64,000 nucleotides of DNA from Eubacteriales bacterium (GCA_030536995.1 JAUNOY010000002.1:1-64000); one strand, 5' to 3'; shown: positions 11,517 to 21,667, counted from the first letter of the stretch. The notes: generated by a model not told the origin, from the sequence alone. A program made the numbers and translations.

Positions 11517-12584
11517 TTATTCGTTATAATATCCGTAGATGGCGCGGGCATTTGAGGCGATTGTTTCCTGAGCTGCGCCTGTATCTGTGAGGTCCTGAGA
11601 CATGAAGCAGACAACAAGGTCTACGCCCTGAGCCGTATCAAAGATGATTCCGGCGTCGTTTTCAACATTGGAAAGCTCTCCGGTTTTGTTGGCTACGTGG
11701 ACGCCTTCCGGTATCTGGGCAGGTATCTTGTTTTTTCTCTGCTGAAGCTTCAGGTGGTAATACATGGCCTGGGCATTGGTTAAGGAAGAGTCTGTAGGAA
11801 GGTTATTACAAATCTGGTAAATTTCTTTCAGAAAAGTTCCGCAGTCTTTTACAGAAGTGTAATTATCACCGTTTTCCGTGCCTGCAAGAAGGAGACGGTT
11901 CATCTGGGTATCTTTGTAACCGTGCGCCTGACAGAATGCGTTTACTTTTGCAAGACCCTCTGTGTCATTTCCGCCACCGAGCCAGTTTACTAATGTGTTG
12001 GCTGCATCGTTGTCGCTGACGGTAATCATATTATGGATATGACTGTCAAGTGTTTCCCGATCATACTGTTCGGAAAGCGCGTCATAGTTTTCATAAACGC
12101 TTCCCATGATAAAGAGTTTGATGAGGCTGGCTGCCTGCATGGGCGCGCTGGCAATAGAGCCTTCAGAACCTTTCATAAGATTACATACATAAACGGACCA
12201 GGTTCCGTTGTCTTTGGGAAGAAGCTGTTCAACCTGACCAAGAAGCTGGTCCATGCTCTCGTCAGTGTTTCCCGTGAAGGTTGAGCCGTTTGAAGGGGAA
12301 AGCGTTCCTTCTGTCTGTGAGGAATCCGCTTCATTAGAAGAGGTATCCGGCATGGATGCTTCTTCTTTCTTAAGTTCTTCAAGCTGCATGGACTGTTGAA
12401 TCAGAGTTGATGCAGATTCAGAAATTTCCTCTACAGTTTCGGACATCTGTGTGACCTTTGCCTGAAGGGAGGCAAGTCGGTCAAGAGATGCGAAGGTAAG
12501 GACTCCCAGCGCTGCCAGCGCAAGCACAAGGACTGCGATGACAATATATAAAAAAACTGGTTTGTTTGATTTACTATCTTTCAT
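11517..12584 (-). CDS. Membrane-anchored beta-lactamase-fold serine hydrolase
   Basis: Class A beta-lactamase/penicillin-recognising fold, 355 residues. An N-terminal membrane anchor (about residues 9-31) is followed by a coiled-coil and a Ser/Thr-rich linker, so the catalytic domain is outside the cell. Active-site elements are the S-x-x-K in ASLIKLF (about 152), SDN in VSDNDAAN (about 189) and KTG in NKTGELS (about 301). I do not see the class A omega-loop ExxLN; the region reads LLLAGTENGDNY. It may therefore be a peptidoglycan DD-peptidase or binding protein and not an efficient beta-lactamase. It lies 11 nt behind the amidase gene in the same operon. Confidence 0.8.
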   Translation of the reverse strand: MKDSKSNKPVFLYIVIAVLVLALAALGVLTFASLDRLASLQAKVTQMSETVEEISESASTLIQQSMQLEELKKEEASMPDTSSNEADSSQTEGTLSPSNGSTFTGNTDESMDQLLGQVEQLLPKDNGTWSVYVCNLMKGSEGSIASAPMQAASLIKLFIMGSVYENYDALSEQYDRETLDSHIHNMITVSDNDAANTLVNWLGGGNDTEGLAKVNAFCQAHGYKDTQMNRLLLAGTENGDNYTSVKDCGTFLKEIYQICNNLPTDSSLTNAQAMYYHLKLQQRKNKIPAQIPEGVHVANKTGELSNVENDAGIIFDTAQGVDLVVCFMSQDLTDTGAAQETIASNARAIYGYYNE

Positions 12585-12595
12585 GTTGATTGCTC

Positions 12596-13579
12596 CTATC
12601 TTGAGAAATACGTATCTATACCGTCTGCAATACCGCTTGCCATAACATTCTGGAATGCTTCATCGTTCATCTGACGGTCGTCATTTTCGTTTGTCATAAA
12701 GCCCATTTCAAGGATGGTAACGGGAATGGAACTCCAGTTGATTCCCGTCATAGTGTCAGTATACTGTACGCCCCAGTTTGTAAAACCGGTTACGGAACAG
12801 TAGGAATCCAGAATATCCCAGGAAAGCTGGTTGGAATCTTCATAAAGGGAAGATACATAAGGGTTCGATTCGGAAGGAGACATGGCAAGAGCACCGGAGG
12901 AATTACCGGAATCTGAACCGTTTGCGTGGATGCGGACACAGATTTCGGCTCCCTGAGCCGCTGCGTATTCAGCGCGTTCTTTGTTGCTGATTGCAGTGTC
13001 GTTGTCTGTTCGCGTCATAACAACCTGATAGCCCCTGCTTTCAAGCTCATCCTTAAGCTTCAGAGAAACATTTAAGTTCAGGCTGTATTCCGGGATACCG
13101 GTAAAAGCGCCCTGAGTTCCTGTAGTGCATTTGGCTTTCATTTCTGAAGAACCGGGACCGTTTGGTTCAAGGTCGCTCATGTCTATTTTTTCGCTCTGAT
13201 GCCCCGGGTCGATTGCTACGATATGGGGAGCTTCCGATGAAAAAACATCTTCGGATGCCTGTCCTTCAAAGACGGAAGCGCCGGAGGAGTCTTCCATAGG
13301 GATGTTTGCCCTCTCTCTTTCAGCCGGCTGCTGAGCAGCGCGGGCTTTTTGCTTCAGGCGTTTGATATTGGCGTCTGTTTTTTCAATTGCGTCTGCAAAG
13401 CTTTTTTCGGCGTTTTTTATTTCGTCATGTTTCATGCTGATTGCCTCCATTGCACTGTCTACATCTTTTTCGGTAGAGACAATCAGGCGGTCAGCCGTCC
13501 GGTTGAAGAAAAAAAGTGAAAAAACACATAACATCCCGGTGAGAAATAAAATAACTGCCATCATACTTGTTTTTTTCAT
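12596..13579 (-). CDS. N-acetylmuramoyl-L-alanine amidase (Amidase_3), membrane-anchored
   Basis: Zinc amidase that cleaves the bond between MurNAc and the stem peptide. Zinc and catalytic residues are visible in IDPGH (about 123-127), PEYSLN, RIHANG and the Glu of ILEMGFMTN. An N-terminal hydrophobic anchor (about 5-23) and a predicted coiled coil precede the domain. I place the start at 13579 (MKKTSMMAV...) because AGGAAAGG lies just upstream; the open frame extends further to 13663 without such a site. The downstream serine hydrolase follows after 11 nt, suggesting joint action on cell wall. Confidence 0.9.
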   Translation of the reverse strand: MKKTSMMAVILFLTGMLCVFSLFFFNRTADRLIVSTEKDVDSAMEAISMKHDEIKNAEKSFADAIEKTDANIKRLKQKARAAQQPAERERANIPMEDSSGASVFEGQASEDVFSSEAPHIVAIDPGHQSEKIDMSDLEPNGPGSSEMKAKCTTGTQGAFTGIPEYSLNLNVSLKLKDELESRGYQVVMTRTDNDTAISNKERAEYAAAQGAEICVRIHANGSDSGNSSGALAMSPSESNPYVSSLYEDSNQLSWDILDSYCSVTGFTNWGVQYTDTMTGINWSSIPVTILEMGFMTNENDDRQMNDEAFQNVMASGIADGIDTYFSR

Positions 13580-13619
13580 AAGTTTTGCCTTTCCTGTATG
13601 AAAACAATATAATATGTTT

Positions 13620-13648
13620 ATTATAATGAAAGTTTGGTTAAAATGCAA
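13620..13648 (-). promoter_or_regulatory. Promoter of the amidase operon
   Basis: On the minus strand, TTGCAT (13648-13643) and a perfect TATAAT (13625-13620) are separated by 17 nt, about 41 nt before the amidase ATG. It is divergent from the rpsL promoter. Confidence 0.65.
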
Positions 13649-13715
13649 TCGTGCATATAACAAAGCGCTGCATATTTGGAAAAGTAAAATTTAAAAAAAA
13701 TTAGCGCAAAACACC

Positions 13716-13744
13716 TTGACAGTCCCATATATAAAGGATATAAT
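13716..13744 (+). promoter_or_regulatory. Consensus sigma-A promoter of rpsL-rpsG-fusA
   Basis: Perfect TTGACA (13716-13721), 17-nt spacer and perfect TATAAT (13739-13744). The leader to rpsL is about 105 nt and includes a 7-bp hairpin (CCATAAG 13812-13818, CTTATGG 13824-13830) just ahead of the GGGAGGTG ribosome site, a possible translational control point. Confidence 0.9.
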
Positions 13745-13856
13745 GAGCAAGCGTGCAAAGAAAACACGATTTTTTTGGCGCACAATTGCGTAGAATAGCA
13801 ACCGCAAGGCCCCATAAGAGAAACTTATGGAGAAATAAATCGGGAGGTGAAATGGA

Positions 13857-14276
13857 ATGCCAACATTCAACCAGTTAGTAAGAAAGGGACGTGAGACATC
13901 TGTAAAGAAATCTACAGCTCCGGCTCTTCAGAGAACATTCAACTCTTTAAGAAAGAAAGCAGTTGAGCAGTCTGCACCACAGAAACGTGGCGTTTGTACA
14001 GCTGTTAAAACAGCTACTCCTAAGAAACCTAACTCAGCTCTTAGAAAAATCGCCAGAGTTCGTCTTTCCAACGGAATCGAAGTAACAAGCTATATCCCAG
14101 GAGAAGGTCACAACCTTCAGGAGCACAGCGTTGTACTTATCCGTGGTGGAAGGGTAAAAGACTTACCAGGTACAAGATATCACATCATCAGAGGTACACT
14201 GGATACAGCAGGTGTTGCTAACAGAAAACAGTCTCGCTCCAAATACGGCGCTAAGAGACCGAAAGTTAAAAAATAA
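13857..14276 (+). CDS. rpsL: 30S ribosomal protein S12
   Basis: S12 of the decoding centre, 139 residues. The hallmark segments [11 protein letters not shown] and [10 protein letters not shown] carry lysines at the usual streptomycin-resistance positions, so the sequence looks streptomycin-sensitive at this target. The start is fixed by GGGAGGTG ahead of the ATG. It is the first gene after the consensus promoter at 13716. The distance to rpsG is unusually long (200 nt) and contains hairpins. Confidence 0.99.
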   Translation: MPTFNQLVRKGRETSVKKSTAPALQRTFNSLRKKAVEQSAPQKRGVCTAVKTATPKKPNSALRKIARVRLSNGIEVTSYIPGEGHNLQEHSVVLIRGGRVKDLPGTRYHIIRGTLDTAGVANRKQSRSKYGAKRPKVKK

Positions 14277-14310
14277 TTCTCAAAGAGAATTTTTCGTCTG
14301 AAGAAAGACG
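14275..14310 (+). promoter_or_regulatory. Hairpin pair in the rpsL-rpsG spacer
   Basis: AATTCTC and GAGAATT (loop AAA) followed by TTT resemble a weak terminator at the rpsL stop. A second hairpin, CGTCT/AGACG, follows immediately. The rest of the spacer to 14460 holds no gene that I can support. It may be an attenuator or a ribosomal-protein binding site on mRNA. Confidence 0.5.
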
Positions 14311-14347
14311 GTGTTTACGAATTATCGAAAATTCACGGAAACTATGA

Positions 14348-14947
<600 letters not shown>

Positions 14948-14965
14948 TTAGAGGAGGAAAATCCA

Positions 14966-17080
14966 TTGGCTGGAAGAGAATATCCATTAGAGAGAACCAG
15001 AAATATCGGTATCATGGCGCATATCGATGCTGGTAAAACTACAACAACAGAGCGTATTCTTTACTATACCGGCGTTAACTACAAGATTGGTGATACCCAT
15101 GAAGGTACTGCTACCATGGACTGGATGGAACAGGAGCAGGAGCGTGGTATCACAATCACATCAGCAGCTACAACATGTCACTGGACTCTGCAGGAAAACT
15201 GCAAAGCTAAACCAGGCGCTTTAGAGCACCGTATCAATATCATTGATACCCCAGGACACGTTGACTTCACTGTTGAGGTAGAGCGTTCCCTTCGAGTATT
15301 AGACGGAGCTGTCGGTGTATTCTGTGCTAAGGGCGGTGTTGAGCCACAGTCCGAGAACGTATGGCGTCAGGCTGACACATACAACGTACCGAGAATGGCA
15401 TTCATCAACAAGATGGATATCCTTGGTGCTGACTTCTACAACGCAGTAGAACAGATTAAGACCAGATTAGGTAAAAATGCTATCTGCATTCAGTTACCAA
15501 TCGGTAAAGAAGATGAATTTAAAGGTATCATCGACCTGTTCGAGATGAAAGCTTACATCTACAACGATGATAAGGGCGATGATATTTCTATCGTAGACAT
15601 TCCGGAAGAGATGAAAGATGATGCAGAACTGTATCGTACAGAGCTTGTGGAAAAAATCTGCGAACTTGATGATGAGCTTATGATGGAATATCTTGAAGGT
15701 GAAGAACCTTCTGTAGAAGCACTGAAAGCAGTTCTGAGAAAAGCAACATGTGATTGTTCTGCTGTTCCGGTTTGCTGCGGTACTGCATACAGAAATAAAG
15801 GTGTTCAGAAACTCCTTGATGCTATCATCGAGTTTATGCCATCTCCATTAGACGTACCTGCTATCGAAGGTACAGACCTGGATGGAAATGAGATCGTGAG
15901 ACATTCTTCTGATGAAGAACCATTCTCCGCTCTTGCATTCAAAATCATGGCTGACCCATTTGTTGGTAAACTTGCGTTCTTCCGTGTATATTCCGGTACA
16001 ATGAACTCCGGTTCTTACGTACTGAACTCTACAAAGGGCAAAAAAGAGCGTGTAGGACGTATCCTTCAGATGCATGCTAACAAGAGACAGGAACTTGATA
16101 AAGTTTATGCTGGTGATATCGCCGCTGCTGTAGGTTTCAAAGTTACAGTTACAGGTGATACAATCTGTGATGAGCAGCATCCGGTAATCCTTGAATCTAT
16201 GGAATTCCCGGAACCAGTTATCGAGTTAGCTATCGAGCCTAAGACAAAAGCCGGACAGGGCAAACTGGGTGAAGCTCTTGTGAAACTTGCAGAAGAGGAC
16301 CCGACCTTCCGTGCACATACAAATCAGGAAACAGGACAGACCATTATCGCTGGTATGGGTGAGCTTCATCTGGAAATCATCGTTGACCGTCTCCTTCGTG
16401 AATTCAAGGTAGAGGCTAACGTAGGTGCTCCTCAGGTTGCTTACAAAGAAACAATCACTAAGGCTTGCGACGTAGATTCCAAATACGCAAAACAGTCCGG
16501 TGGTCGTGGACAGTATGGTCACTGTAAAGTTAAATTCGAGCCTATGGATGCCAACGGTGAAGAACTGTACAAGTTCGAGTCCACAGTTGTTGGTGGTGCT
16601 ATTCCGAAGGAATACATCCCGGCAGTTGGCGAGGGTATCGAAGAAGCTATGAAAGCTGGTATTCTTGGCGGATATCCGGTAGTTGGTATTCATGCAAATG
16701 TATACGACGGTTCCTACCATGAAGTCGACTCTTCTGAAATGGCATTCCACATTGCAGGTTCTCTTGCATTCAAGGATGCTATGCACAAAGCAGCTCCAAT
16801 CCTTCTTGAGCCTATCATGAAGGTTGAGGTTACTACACCTGAAGATTACATGGGTGATGTTATCGGTGATATCAACTCCCGTCGTGGTCGTATCGAAGGT
16901 ATGGAAGATATCGGCGGCGGTAAGATGATTCGTGGATTTGTTCCGCTTTCCGAAATGTTCGGTTACGCAACAGACCTTCGTTCCAGAACTCAGGGACGTG
17001 GTAACTACTCCATGTTCTTCGAGAAATACGAGCCGGTTCCGAAGTCCGTACAGGAAAAAATCCTTGCTAAAAAGGATTGA
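14966..17080 (+). CDS. fusA: Elongation factor G
   Basis: Translocation GTPase, 704 residues. The G1 motif AHIDAGKTT is near residue 18, with DTPGHVDF and NKMD following, then domains II-V. The only start with a good ribosome site (GAGGAGG at 14951) is a TTG at 14966; no ATG fits the conserved N-terminus ([20 protein letters not shown]). The use of TTG in a highly expressed gene is notable. It shares the rpsL operon; tuf downstream has its own promoter. Confidence 0.98.
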   Translation: MAGREYPLERTRNIGIMAHIDAGKTTTTERILYYTGVNYKIGDTHEGTATMDWMEQEQERGITITSAATTCHWTLQENCKAKPGALEHRINIIDTPGHVDFTVEVERSLRVLDGAVGVFCAKGGVEPQSENVWRQADTYNVPRMAFINKMDILGADFYNAVEQIKTRLGKNAICIQLPIGKEDEFKGIIDLFEMKAYIYNDDKGDDISIVDIPEEMKDDAELYRTELVEKICELDDELMMEYLEGEEPSVEALKAVLRKATCDCSAVPVCCGTAYRNKGVQKLLDAIIEFMPSPLDVPAIEGTDLDGNEIVRHSSDEEPFSALAFKIMADPFVGKLAFFRVYSGTMNSGSYVLNSTKGKKERVGRILQMHANKRQELDKVYAGDIAAAVGFKVTVTGDTICDEQHPVILESMEFPEPVIELAIEPKTKAGQGKLGEALVKLAEEDPTFRAHTNQETGQTIIAGMGELHLEIIVDRLLREFKVEANVGAPQVAYKETITKACDVDSKYAKQSGGRGQYGHCKVKFEPMDANGEELYKFESTVVGGAIPKEYIPAVGEGIEEAMKAGILGGYPVVGIHANVYDGSYHEVDSSEMAFHIAGSLAFKDAMHKAAPILLEPIMKVEVTTPEDYMGDVIGDINSRRGRIEGMEDIGGGKMIRGFVPLSEMFGYATDLRSRTQGRGNYSMFFEKYEPVPKSVQEKILAKKD

Positions 17081-17105
17081 TTTCCGTCATAAATAATTAA
17101 AATTT

Positions 17106-17150
17106 ACTTGCAAATATCCTTGATTTGCAATATAATCAAGGATAGCAAGT
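17106..17150. repeat. Long inverted repeat covering the tuf promoter
   Basis: Outer arms ACTTGC (17106-17111) and GCAAGT (17145-17150), and inner arms TATCCTTGATT (17115-17125) and AATCAAGGATA (17134-17144), give 17 paired bases with a 3-nt bulge and 8-nt loop. It covers the -35 and -10 of the tuf promoter and has no T-run after it, so it is not an ordinary fusA terminator. Confidence 0.8.
17108..17136 (+). promoter_or_regulatory. Promoter of tuf
   Basis: TTGCAA (17108-17113) and perfect TATAAT (17131-17136) with a 17-nt spacer, 75 nt before the tuf ATG. It lies wholly inside the inverted repeat at 17106-17150. Confidence 0.8.
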
Positions 17151-17210
17151 CTAAAATCGATAAAATGTGGCTCTATCATTAGAGCAAAGTTTTAAGGAGG
17201 AATTTTAAAA

Positions 17211-18398
17211 ATGGCAAAGGCTAAGTTTGACAGAACCAAAACCCACTGTAATATCGGTACCATTGGACACGTTGACCATGGTAAAACAACTTTAACAGCA
17301 GCTATCACTAAAGTTCTTGCAGCAAGAGTTGAAGGTAACGCAGCTACAGACTTCGAGAACATCGATAAAGCTCCGGAAGAAAGAGAGCGTGGTATCACAA
17401 TCTCCACTTCTCACGTAGAGTACACAACAAATAAAAGACATTACGCACACGTTGACTGCCCAGGACATGCTGACTACGTTAAAAACATGATTACAGGTGC
17501 AGCTCAGATGGACGGTGCTATCCTCGTAGTAGCAGCTACTGACGGTGTTATGGCTCAGACTAAAGAGCACATCCTTCTTTCCCGTCAGGTAGGTGTTCCA
17601 TACATCGTTGTATTCCTTAACAAATGCGACATGGTTGATGACGAAGAGCTTCTTGAACTCGTTGAGATGGAAGTTACAGAGCAGCTTGAAGAGTATGACT
17701 TCAACGACTGCCCAATCATCAAAGGTTCCGCTCTTAAAGCTCTTGAAGACCCGAACAGCGAGTGGGGCGACAAGATCATGGAACTTATGGATACAGTTGA
17801 TGAGTACATCCCGGATCCACAGCGTGATACAGACAAACCATTCGTTATGCCTGTAGAGGACGTATTCTCCATCACAGGTCGTGGTACAGTTGCTACTGGT
17901 AGAGTAGAGGCTGGTACACTTCACGTATCTGAAGAAGTTGAAATCGTTGGTATCAAAGAAGAAACACGTAAAGTTGTTGTAACTGGTATCGAAATGTTCC
18001 GTAAACTCCTTGATGAAGCTCAGGCTGGTGATAACATCGGTGCTCTTCTTCGTGGTGTTCAGAGAACAGAAATCGAGCGTGGACAGGTTCTTGCTAAACC
18101 AGGAACAATCACATGCCATACTAAATTTACAGCTCAGGTTTACGTTCTGACTAAAGACGAGGGTGGCCGTCATACACCATTCTTCAACAACTACCGTCCA
18201 CAGTTCTACTTCAGAACAACAGACGTTACAGGTGTATGTAACCTTCCAGAAGGCGTAGAAATGTGCATGCCTGGAGATAACATCGAAATGACAATCGAAC
18301 TGATTCACCCAATCGCTATGGGACAGGGTCTTACATTCGCTATCCGTGAAGGTGGACGTACTGTAGGATCAGGCCGTGTTGCTTCCATTATCGAGTAA
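17211..18398 (+). CDS. tuf: Elongation factor Tu
   Basis: GTPase that delivers aminoacyl-tRNA to the ribosome, 395 residues. The G1 motif GHVDHGKTT is near residue 19, followed by [12 protein letters not shown] and GSAL. A TAAGGAGG ribosome site precedes the ATG. It is transcribed from its own promoter at 17108 and closed by a strong terminator at 18466. Codon use is typical of very highly expressed genes. Confidence 0.99.
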   Translation: MAKAKFDRTKTHCNIGTIGHVDHGKTTLTAAITKVLAARVEGNAATDFENIDKAPEERERGITISTSHVEYTTNKRHYAHVDCPGHADYVKNMITGAAQMDGAILVVAATDGVMAQTKEHILLSRQVGVPYIVVFLNKCDMVDDEELLELVEMEVTEQLEEYDFNDCPIIKGSALKALEDPNSEWGDKIMELMDTVDEYIPDPQRDTDKPFVMPVEDVFSITGRGTVATGRVEAGTLHVSEEVEIVGIKEETRKVVVTGIEMFRKLLDEAQAGDNIGALLRGVQRTEIERGQVLAKPGTITCHTKFTAQVYVLTKDEGGRHTPFFNNYRPQFYFRTTDVTGVCNLPEGVEMCMPGDNIEMTIELIHPIAMGQGLTFAIREGGRTVGSGRVASIIE

Positions 18399-18428
18399 TC
18401 ACTGATTAACAGATAAATTATATATAGT

Positions 18429-18444
18429 GTTATCGTAAGATAAC
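18429..18444 (+). other. Small hairpin in tuf 3' UTR
   Basis: GTTATC and GATAAC pair around GTAA, 20 nt upstream of the terminator stem. It may stabilise the tuf transcript end. Confidence 0.4.
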
Positions 18445-18465
18445 TTTGTGTCCAAGCGTAAGATG

Positions 18466-18495
18466 CCCCGGAACCGAAAGGTTTCCGGGGTTTTT
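18466..18495 (+). terminator. Rho-independent terminator of tuf
   Basis: CCCCGGAACC pairs with GGTTTCCGGGG (one bulged T) around a GAAA tetraloop and is followed by TTTTT. Confidence 0.92.
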
Positions 18496-18530
18496 CTGTT
18501 ATATAAAAAGGGATATTTTCCCATCCGCAG

Positions 18531-18538
18531 CGTCTAAT
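18531..18538 (+). promoter_or_regulatory. ECF-type -10 element upstream of the first sigma gene
   Basis: CGTCTAAT, followed by CTATGTA, lies 44 nt before the sigma ATG. The same octamer sits 43 nt before the second sigma gene (21936-21943). CGTC-type -10 elements are known for ECF promoters. No clear TGAAAC -35 is visible here (AAGGGA at the 17-nt spacing), so the call rests on the shared -10. Confidence 0.5.
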
Positions 18539-18582
18539 CTATGTAAATAAACTTGCTGGCCAGCAAAGAAAGGCGGAACATT

Positions 18583-19068
18583 ATGACAAAAGATCAACTG
18601 GGCGTACTGATTCTGGAAGCGGAACGCCAGATGTACTGCACAGCAAAAACCATTCTGGGCAATGATGAGGATTGTGCAGACGCAATTCAGGAGACGATTG
18701 TGAAAGCGTTTCAAAAATTAGACACATTGAAAAAGGATAAGTATGCAAAAACATGGCTGATGCGAATTCTGATTAATGAATGCTATAACTTGATTCGTCG
18801 CGAAAGCAGGCTTGTATCTCTGGAAAATCTCTCAGAATTACCGGAGAGGCAGCAAAAAGAAGAGACAGATTACAGCGATTTGTATCAGGCTGTGAACGCA
18901 TTAAAAGACGAGCTGAAGCTTCCGGTAGTTTTGTATTATGCAGAGGATTTCAGTATAAGAGAAATAGCAGAAATTCTGGGGGTATCGGAAGGAGCAGTAC
19001 AGAAAAGACTGGCGAGAGCCAGAGGGAAACTAAAAGCGGAGCTGGAGCAAATGGAGGTTATCATATGA
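18583..19068 (+). CDS. ECF RNA polymerase sigma factor
   Basis: Extracytoplasmic-function sigma factor of 161 residues with region 2 (DCADAIQETIVKAFQKL, about residues 28-44) and region 4 helix-turn-helix (FSIREIAEILGVSEGAVQKRLARAR, about 126-150). The start at 18583 has an AAAGGCGG site; the frame also runs up to a TTG at 18553. Its ATGA stop overlap with the next gene couples it to a membrane anti-sigma protein. It is a paralogue of the sigma gene at 21987 (both read TLKKxKYxKTWLxRIL). Likely autoregulated through the element at 18531. Confidence 0.92.
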   Translation: MTKDQLGVLILEAERQMYCTAKTILGNDEDCADAIQETIVKAFQKLDTLKKDKYAKTWLMRILINECYNLIRRESRLVSLENLSELPERQQKEETDYSDLYQAVNALKDELKLPVVLYYAEDFSIREIAEILGVSEGAVQKRLARARGKLKAELEQMEVII

Positions 19069-20522
19069 GATTAGATGATTTAAAAAAGGATTTCCCTGAA
19101 ACACCGGAATTTATTCATAAAATGGTTATTGAGACAGTTGAGTCACAGTTGGAGGAGAAAAAGAAAATTGTGAGTATTTCAGGAGAGAAAAAACGGAAAA
19201 AGAGAGTGCTTCGTACAGCATTTATTGCGGCTGCATGTGTTTTGACGGCAACCATAACCTATGCAGCGGGTTCCAGAATTTATCAGATATATTTGGAAAA
19301 GCAAGGAAGCTACGGGATAGAAGCCAAGATAGAAAGCGAAGAGAGTGGGAAAAAGCTGACAATACCTGAAAAAATTGATAAGGTCAAAATTGAGTGCGGT
19401 TACATTCCGGAAGGCATGGAATGGAACGATGAGTATCATATACAATATCCGGAGACACCGTATCTTGGAGGATTTTCTTTGTCGTCTGTTCTTTTGGACA
19501 GCCGCAGCTTTGATGCGGTTTTGCAGGAAACGGGTGTTGTAGAAAGTGAACAGAGAACCTTTGGTACCAGAGAGGGAATTTACCTGCAATATCAGGATAT
19601 GAAGCAGGATGGCAGCCTTGACAAATGCATTTATCTGCTTTGTCCTGAGGAATATCAAATGCTTATTATCCATATTGGCGATGATATTTCCAAAGAAGAT
19701 GCAGTCAAATTTGCAGAAAATATTTCTCTTGTAAAAACAGGGGAGCAGGAGGAAACCAGCGGGCTTTATACATGGAGTGATTATCTGAATCCGGAAACCG
19801 TATATGACAGCGATATAGGTGAAACCATTACCTGTGTGTCTGAGAATGAACTGAAAATCTTGAAGGTTGGAGATACCATAGAAATTGCAGGCAGCGGTGA
19901 AGACGCATCCGGTGAACAATTGGAGCTTCCGGGAATTTTGATAAGGCTCGATGAGGTTCAGATTGTCGATGACCTCAGCCTGCTGGAGGGTAAAAATATT
20001 CCCCAAGAGTGGAAGAACGCAACAGGAAGTGACGGAAAGTTACTGGACAGTACCCTTTCTTACATTAAGTCCGGAGATGGAATTGAGACACTGGATACAG
20101 TTGTAAGAACAGAGACGGTGAAACAGAAACTGGTATATGCGGTGGTGACTTATGAGAATCCTACAGAAACGGAAATAAATCATATGCTGTATTTGGGGGC
20201 GTTGGCAACGATAAAGCACAAAGACGGAAAATATGAGATGTACTGGGAGGCTTCAGGAGAAGATTATGACCGGATTAGTGAGGACGGCGTCTCCCATACG
20301 GCAGAGATGACATATTCCAGCGTAAAGGAGAACTACGGAAATGGAGGAAATTATATTCCGACGCTGAAACCGGGAGAGAGTGTACAGGTGGAAATGGCAT
20401 GGATCGTAAATGAAAAAGAGCTGGAAGATGTGTACCTGGATTTGACAGGTGATGCAGGGTACCTGCAGTTCACAGAAAAGGAATTGAAATATGGACTGTT
20501 TGATATCCGACAGGGAGAGTGA
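19065..20522 (+). CDS. Membrane anti-sigma factor, DUF4179-like
   Basis: Likely anti-sigma partner of the upstream ECF factor, 485 residues. A cytoplasmic N-terminus of about 50 residues is followed by a basic stretch and one membrane segment (about residues 47-68: TAFIAAACVLTATITYAAG) and a large extracellular domain. This layout fits DUF4179-type anti-sigma proteins. Start overlaps the sigma stop by 4 nt. The extracellular part presumably senses an envelope signal that is not identifiable from sequence. No clear terminator follows, only a weak GTCC/GGAC hairpin. Confidence 0.8.
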   Translation: MRLDDLKKDFPETPEFIHKMVIETVESQLEEKKKIVSISGEKKRKKRVLRTAFIAAACVLTATITYAAGSRIYQIYLEKQGSYGIEAKIESEESGKKLTIPEKIDKVKIECGYIPEGMEWNDEYHIQYPETPYLGGFSLSSVLLDSRSFDAVLQETGVVESEQRTFGTREGIYLQYQDMKQDGSLDKCIYLLCPEEYQMLIIHIGDDISKEDAVKFAENISLVKTGEQEETSGLYTWSDYLNPETVYDSDIGETITCVSENELKILKVGDTIEIAGSGEDASGEQLELPGILIRLDEVQIVDDLSLLEGKNIPQEWKNATGSDGKLLDSTLSYIKSGDGIETLDTVVRTETVKQKLVYAVVTYENPTETEINHMLYLGALATIKHKDGKYEMYWEASGEDYDRISEDGVSHTAEMTYSSVKENYGNGGNYIPTLKPGESVQVEMAWIVNEKELEDVYLDLTGDAGYLQFTEKELKYGLFDIRQGE

Positions 20523-20630
20523 GAGTGTCCGAAGTGGACGTCCTTTTCCATAAATAAACCGCGATTCATCAAGCTGCCACAGTTCCGTATACTTTTATGT
20601 AGCTTTTTGAGCCTTTTTTCGTGAAAATAC

Positions 20631-20661
20631 TTGACCTTATACTTACTCCAACCCTTATAAT
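20631..20661 (+). promoter_or_regulatory. MerR-type promoter with 19-nt spacer
   Basis: TTGACC (20631-20636) and perfect TATAAT (20656-20661) are separated by 19 nt, the overlong spacing typical of promoters that MerR-family proteins untwist. It lies 57 nt before the merR-family gene, which suggests autoregulation. The stretch 20523-20630 otherwise shows nothing I can name. Confidence 0.65.
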
Positions 20662-20718
20662 GTAGCCATAAACACAGGAATGCAGGAGCGTTCTTGAAAA
20701 AAGAGAGGAGCAAAGGCT

Positions 20719-21633
20719 ATGAACGTAAAGGAAGCGGAAAAGGTCAGCGGCATTTCCGGGCAGAATATCCGTTATTATGAAAAAGAGGGATTAATAACGC
20801 CAAAGAGAAATCCGGTGAATTCTTATAGAGATTACGATGAGGAAAACATCAGAACTTTGAAAATTATCCGTATGCTGCGTATGCTTGGTATGCCCATTGA
20901 ACAGATTCGTCTGATTCTGGAAGGAAATCTTTCTATGGAAGACGCGCTGGGAATGCAGAAGGCGGAACTGGAGCAGCAGACACAGAAGCTGCAGGCGGCA
21001 ATTCTGTTTTGTGAAAATCTGGAGAGGCAGAAGATTTCTCTGGAGGAATTAAATGTGGATGAATGTCTGGAAAGAATGGAAAGAGAACCTTCGAAGAGCG
21101 GGTATTTTACAAGCTGGATGGAAGATTACAAAACAGTGGCGAAAGAGGAGCACGAACGTGTCTTTACCTTTATGCCGGACGGGGCAGTTACCAATCCCAG
21201 AGAATTTACAGACGCTCTGCTGGCATATGCCGAAGAAAATAATCTGGATATGATAATCACGAAAGAAGGGATGTATCCGGAATTTACCATTGACGGTGTA
21301 GAATATCGGGCGGAACGGAATTATGGACGATCATATCGGGTACCGGTGGCAGTTATCCGTTGCGAAATGATACATCCGGAGCTCTACGAAGCGGAGATGC
21401 CTGCCAAACGACGCAGGATTATGAAAATACTTCATCACAGTCTGCCGGCAGCTGCCTTCATATTTATCATGTTCCTCATGATGGGAGGAGCAGGAGGACT
21501 GTCCTTCATGGAATACTTTACAACGAAGGAAGGGATGATACTGCTAGCGCTGATGGTGCTTCTGGGAATAGCGCAATTTATTCACTGGTATCTTTTATAC
21601 CGTAATCTGGACGGAAAAACAGGGAAAAAATAA
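20719..21633 (+). CDS. MerR-family regulator with C-terminal membrane segments
   Basis: DNA-binding regulator of 304 residues. The N-terminal winged HTH is clear (SGISGQNIRYYEKEGLITPKR, about residues 9-29), followed by the dimerisation coiled coil (about 75-110). A middle region (about 140-220) ends in an FTIDGVEYRAERNYGRSY segment. The C-terminus carries two hydrophobic helices (about 238-260 and 270-292) and a basic tail, so the protein is probably membrane-tethered, which is unusual for MerR. AGAGGAG precedes the ATG. A small gene whose product resembles the middle region follows. Confidence 0.85.
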   Translation: MNVKEAEKVSGISGQNIRYYEKEGLITPKRNPVNSYRDYDEENIRTLKIIRMLRMLGMPIEQIRLILEGNLSMEDALGMQKAELEQQTQKLQAAILFCENLERQKISLEELNVDECLERMEREPSKSGYFTSWMEDYKTVAKEEHERVFTFMPDGAVTNPREFTDALLAYAEENNLDMIITKEGMYPEFTIDGVEYRAERNYGRSYRVPVAVIRCEMIHPELYEAEMPAKRRRIMKILHHSLPAAAFIFIMFLMMGGAGGLSFMEYFTTKEGMILLALMVLLGIAQFIHWYLLYRNLDGKTGKK

Positions 21634-21667
21634 ATTGCTTGGAATTATTTACAAGGAGGGCATTTAT

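Noticed and set aside
12596..13663. Longer amidase start at 13663
   Set aside because: The added N-terminus lacks a ribosome site and would include the predicted promoter at 13620-13648; the start at 13579 has AGGAAAGG and a normal membrane anchor.
17292..18308. A 338-codon open frame antisense to tuf
   Set aside because: Same reason: strong codon bias in tuf removes stops on the other strand; no start signal or family match.
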